DNA from: Allomuricauda sp. TY007
GTDB taxonomy: Bacteria > Bacteroidota > Bacteroidia > Flavobacteriales > Flavobacteriaceae
Direction of reading: 5' to 3'
Length of the DNA stretch: 44,280 nt
Assembly (NCBI RefSeq): GCF_010468565.1
Contig: NZ_WUEG01000013.1
Coordinates: 80,246-124,525 of the forward strand
Part shown: positions 42,581-44,280 of the stretch, piece after piece
Layout of the letters: each line of letters starts with the position of its first letter
Numbering within the stretch: position 1 is the stretch's first letter
Translations under genes and position numbers: made by a program
The notes under the pieces: model-generated
The model's input: the letters and a program-made list of their open reading frames with translations, nothing else
Database searches by the model: none
What the model was told of the DNA's origin: nothing

Positions 42581-44077
42581 ATGAAAAAAACACTGTCCCT
42601 AGTTTCCCTGTTCGCCACTTTTTCCCTTTTTGCACAAGATGATGTAGCCGTAAAATCGCAAGTGGCCGATGCCATTAACGAGATTCGGGAATTTATTGCC
42701 ATTCCCAACGATGCGCTGGATGCAGCTGATATTGACCGAAACATCATGTGGCTCAAGCGAAAGTTCGGTGACAGAGGGTTCAATACTGCCGTTTTGGACA
42801 CAGATGGGCTTCCCCTGTTTTTTGCAGCCACGCCAGTGAGCGGTGAAAAACCCACTATACTTATTTATATGCACTTTGATGGCCAGTCCGTAGACCCCTC
42901 CAAATGGGATCAGCCGAATCCATATCAGGTTGTATTGAAAGCTCCAAAGGATGGAGGCTTCGAAACCGTTTCTTTTGATGAAATGGACGACGACATCAAC
43001 TACGATTGGCGTTTGTTCGGGCGATCTACTTCGGATGATAAATCGCCCATTGTGATGCTCTTAAATGCCATGGACCTGTTGAAGAGGGATGGCAAGGAAA
43101 TACCCTTCAACATCAAGGTTATTTTGGACAGTGAAGAGGAAAAAAGCAGTAAACCCTTGCCCGCAGCGGTAAAACAGTACCACGAACTTCTAGAATCTGA
43201 TTTTTTAATGATCGTGGACGGACCTGTTCACGCTTCGGAAAACCCTACCGTTGTTTATGGGTGTCGTGGTATCACCACATTGACCCTCACCACATACGGC
43301 CCCATCAAACCACAACATAGCGGACATTATGGCAATTATGCACCAAACCCCGGGTTCCAGTTGGCACAATTGCTGGCAACCATGAAAGATGCCGAAGGTA
43401 GAGTGACCATTCCTGGATATTATGATGGTATTTCCATTGATGAAAAAACGGATTCCATACTAAAAAGTGTTCCTGATAATGACGGGGCGATAGCGAAGAA
43501 GCTTCAGTTTAAAACTGCCGAAAAAGTGGGCGGTTATTACCAAGAGGCTTTACAATACCCATCCTTGAACATTCGTGGATTGGGTTCTGGTTGGGTCGGC
43601 GACAAAGCACGGACCATTGTTCCTGAAAGTGCTACCGCCGAACTGGATTTGAGGTTGGTGGTAGAGAGTGATGGAAACCGTCTTAAAAACTTGGTAAAGG
43701 ACCATATCACCAAGCAGGGATACAAAGTATTGGACCATGTACCCTCCAAAGAAGAGCGCATGCAGTTTGATAAAATTGTAACCGTAACCGAAGGAAGCGT
43801 AACTGATGCTTTCCGCACCGATTTGGATAATCCTTATGGCAAGTTTATCGTAAACACTTTAAATAAAAGTTTTGAGGAAGAGGTCATTCAAATCCGAACC
43901 ATGGGTGGCACAGTACCAATCTCGCCTTTTATCAACGAATTGAAAATTCCTGCCTTTATTGTACCTGTAGTGAACCCTGATAACAACCAACACAGCCCAA
44001 ACGAGAATATCAAAATTGGTCAGTTGGCCTATGGTATTAAGGCATTTTATGGGATTTTATCCTCGTCTTTGGACTAA
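42581..44077 (+). CDS. Secreted M20-family metallopeptidase (dipeptidase-like)
   Basis: 498 aa. Signal peptide (1-18, LFATFSLFAQ). M20 features: first metal motif LIYMHFDGQSVDPSKW, second metal/bridging Asp in GRSTSDDKSPIVML, the Glu-Glu pair in LDSEEEKSSKPL, and late motifs ARTIVPESATAELDLR (lid/dimer domain) and PDNNQHSPNENIKIG with the final metal His. Known: M20 enzymes are zinc-dependent aminoacylases, carboxypeptidases or dipeptidases. It is exported, so likely hydrolyses peptides outside the cytoplasm. It lies 33 bp after trpA and could be read from the trp transcript, but no functional link is evident. Confidence 0.93.
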   Translation: MKKTLSLVSLFATFSLFAQDDVAVKSQVADAINEIREFIAIPNDALDAADIDRNIMWLKRKFGDRGFNTAVLDTDGLPLFFAATPVSGEKPTILIYMHFDGQSVDPSKWDQPNPYQVVLKAPKDGGFETVSFDEMDDDINYDWRLFGRSTSDDKSPIVMLLNAMDLLKRDGKEIPFNIKVILDSEEEKSSKPLPAAVKQYHELLESDFLMIVDGPVHASENPTVVYGCRGITTLTLTTYGPIKPQHSGHYGNYAPNPGFQLAQLLATMKDAEGRVTIPGYYDGISIDEKTDSILKSVPDNDGAIAKKLQFKTAEKVGGYYQEALQYPSLNIRGLGSGWVGDKARTIVPESATAELDLRLVVESDGNRLKNLVKDHITKQGYKVLDHVPSKEERMQFDKIVTVTEGSVTDAFRTDLDNPYGKFIVNTLNKSFEEEVIQIRTMGGTVPISPFINELKIPAFIVPVVNPDNNQHSPNENIKIGQLAYGIKAFYGILSSSLD

Positions 44078-44096
44078 ACGAAAATTTTACCCTTGG

Positions 44097-44127
44097 AAAA
44101 AAAGCCCCAAAATCGGGGCTTTTTTTT
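44097..44127 (+). terminator. Terminator after the M20 peptidase
   Basis: GCCCC/GGGGC stem with flanking A and T runs, U-tract on the plus strand. It is the first terminator found downstream of the trp operon. The A-run on the other side allows use by the convergent gene too. Confidence 0.86.
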
Positions 44128-44143
44128 ATCTCATACAAGGCAC

Positions 44144-44280
44144 TTATTCATTATTGCCTTTTTTCTTTTGCTGTCCGGGGGCATAAGCTTTGGCATTTTT
44201 TGCTCCCGTCATTTTTTTGACTTGACCTGGTGCAGTACTCCTTTTAACCGTTCCCCTATTGGCTGTACCTCGATAGGTGG
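44144..44280 (-). CDS. C-terminal end of an unidentified gene (partial)
   Basis: On the minus strand an open frame runs from the window edge to TAA at 44144, reading 45 codons and ending AKAYAPGQQKKKGNNE. The visible tail is basic and low in complexity (RGTANRGTVKRSTAPGQVKK). It is convergent with the peptidase gene and shares its terminator. No family can be named from this tail, and its reality rests on position and the open frame alone. Confidence 0.5.
   Translation of the reverse strand, partial: TYRGTANRGTVKRSTAPGQVKKMTGAKNAKAYAPGQQKKKGNNE

Overview
The window is chromosomal DNA from a member of the Bacteroidota, most likely a marine Flavobacteriaceae in the Muricauda/Robiginitalea/Zobellia neighbourhood (family-level inference from protein resemblance; genus not established). 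The evidence is: a gliding/T9SS surface cassette (SprB-like adhesin, PorP/SprF protein, PorE-like OmpA protein), Bacteroidota -33/-7 promoters (TTG...TAnnTTTG), almost no Shine-Dalgarno sequences except a very strong one before rpsU, the gene order rpsU-xerC-hpf-tRNAs-tuf-tRNA(Trp)-secE-nusG-rplKAJL-rpoBC-DUF3467, and family-typical DUF2851, PspC, YceI and ComEA-like genes.

Layout. 1-7812 (minus) is surface biology: a truncated collagen-like secreted protein with identical 99-bp repeats, then a three-gene T9SS/gliding-type operon. 8209-10338 (plus) holds prfC (RF3) and a small membrane protein. 10373-25498 (minus) is the information-processing core, with RNA polymerase beta and beta', stalk and L1/L11 proteins, NusG, SecE, five tRNAs, EF-Tu, HPF, XerC and S21. 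25591-33324 (minus) is a run of housekeeping and envelope genes: an acyl-CoA dehydrogenase, a helix-hairpin-helix protein, a Na+/alanine symporter with an unusual periplasmic N-terminal extension, PspC, DUF2851, rhodanese and two thioredoxin-fold proteins. 33459-35158 (plus) is a MarR regulator, nitroreductase and YceI cluster. 35259-42547 (plus) is a complete tryptophan operon, trpE-G-D-C-F-B-A, headed by a promoter, a Trp-Trp-Trp leader peptide and a transcription attenuator. A secreted M20 peptidase follows (42581-44077), and the C-terminal end of another gene lies at the right edge.

The most unusual feature is a family of short structured repeats that has colonised the trp operon and one other intergenic gap. 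Full copies start with GTCAT and end with ATGAC (or TGAC). They fold on paper into a cloverleaf: a closing stem and three hairpins. Copies with unrelated arm sequences keep the same fold. Between trpB and trpA a 68-bp empty copy sits 19 bp from a 365-bp copy with nearly identical ends, in which the middle hairpin is replaced by a GIY-YIG nuclease gene. Half-copies lie before trpF and in frame inside trpF, and an unrelated palindrome lies in frame inside trpA. This arrangement resembles REP/REPIN elements and their mobilising gene, but with a GIY-YIG nuclease where proteobacterial systems have a RAYT transposase. That link is inference and could not be checked by search here.

The conserved ribosomal/RNA polymerase block carries no such repeats.
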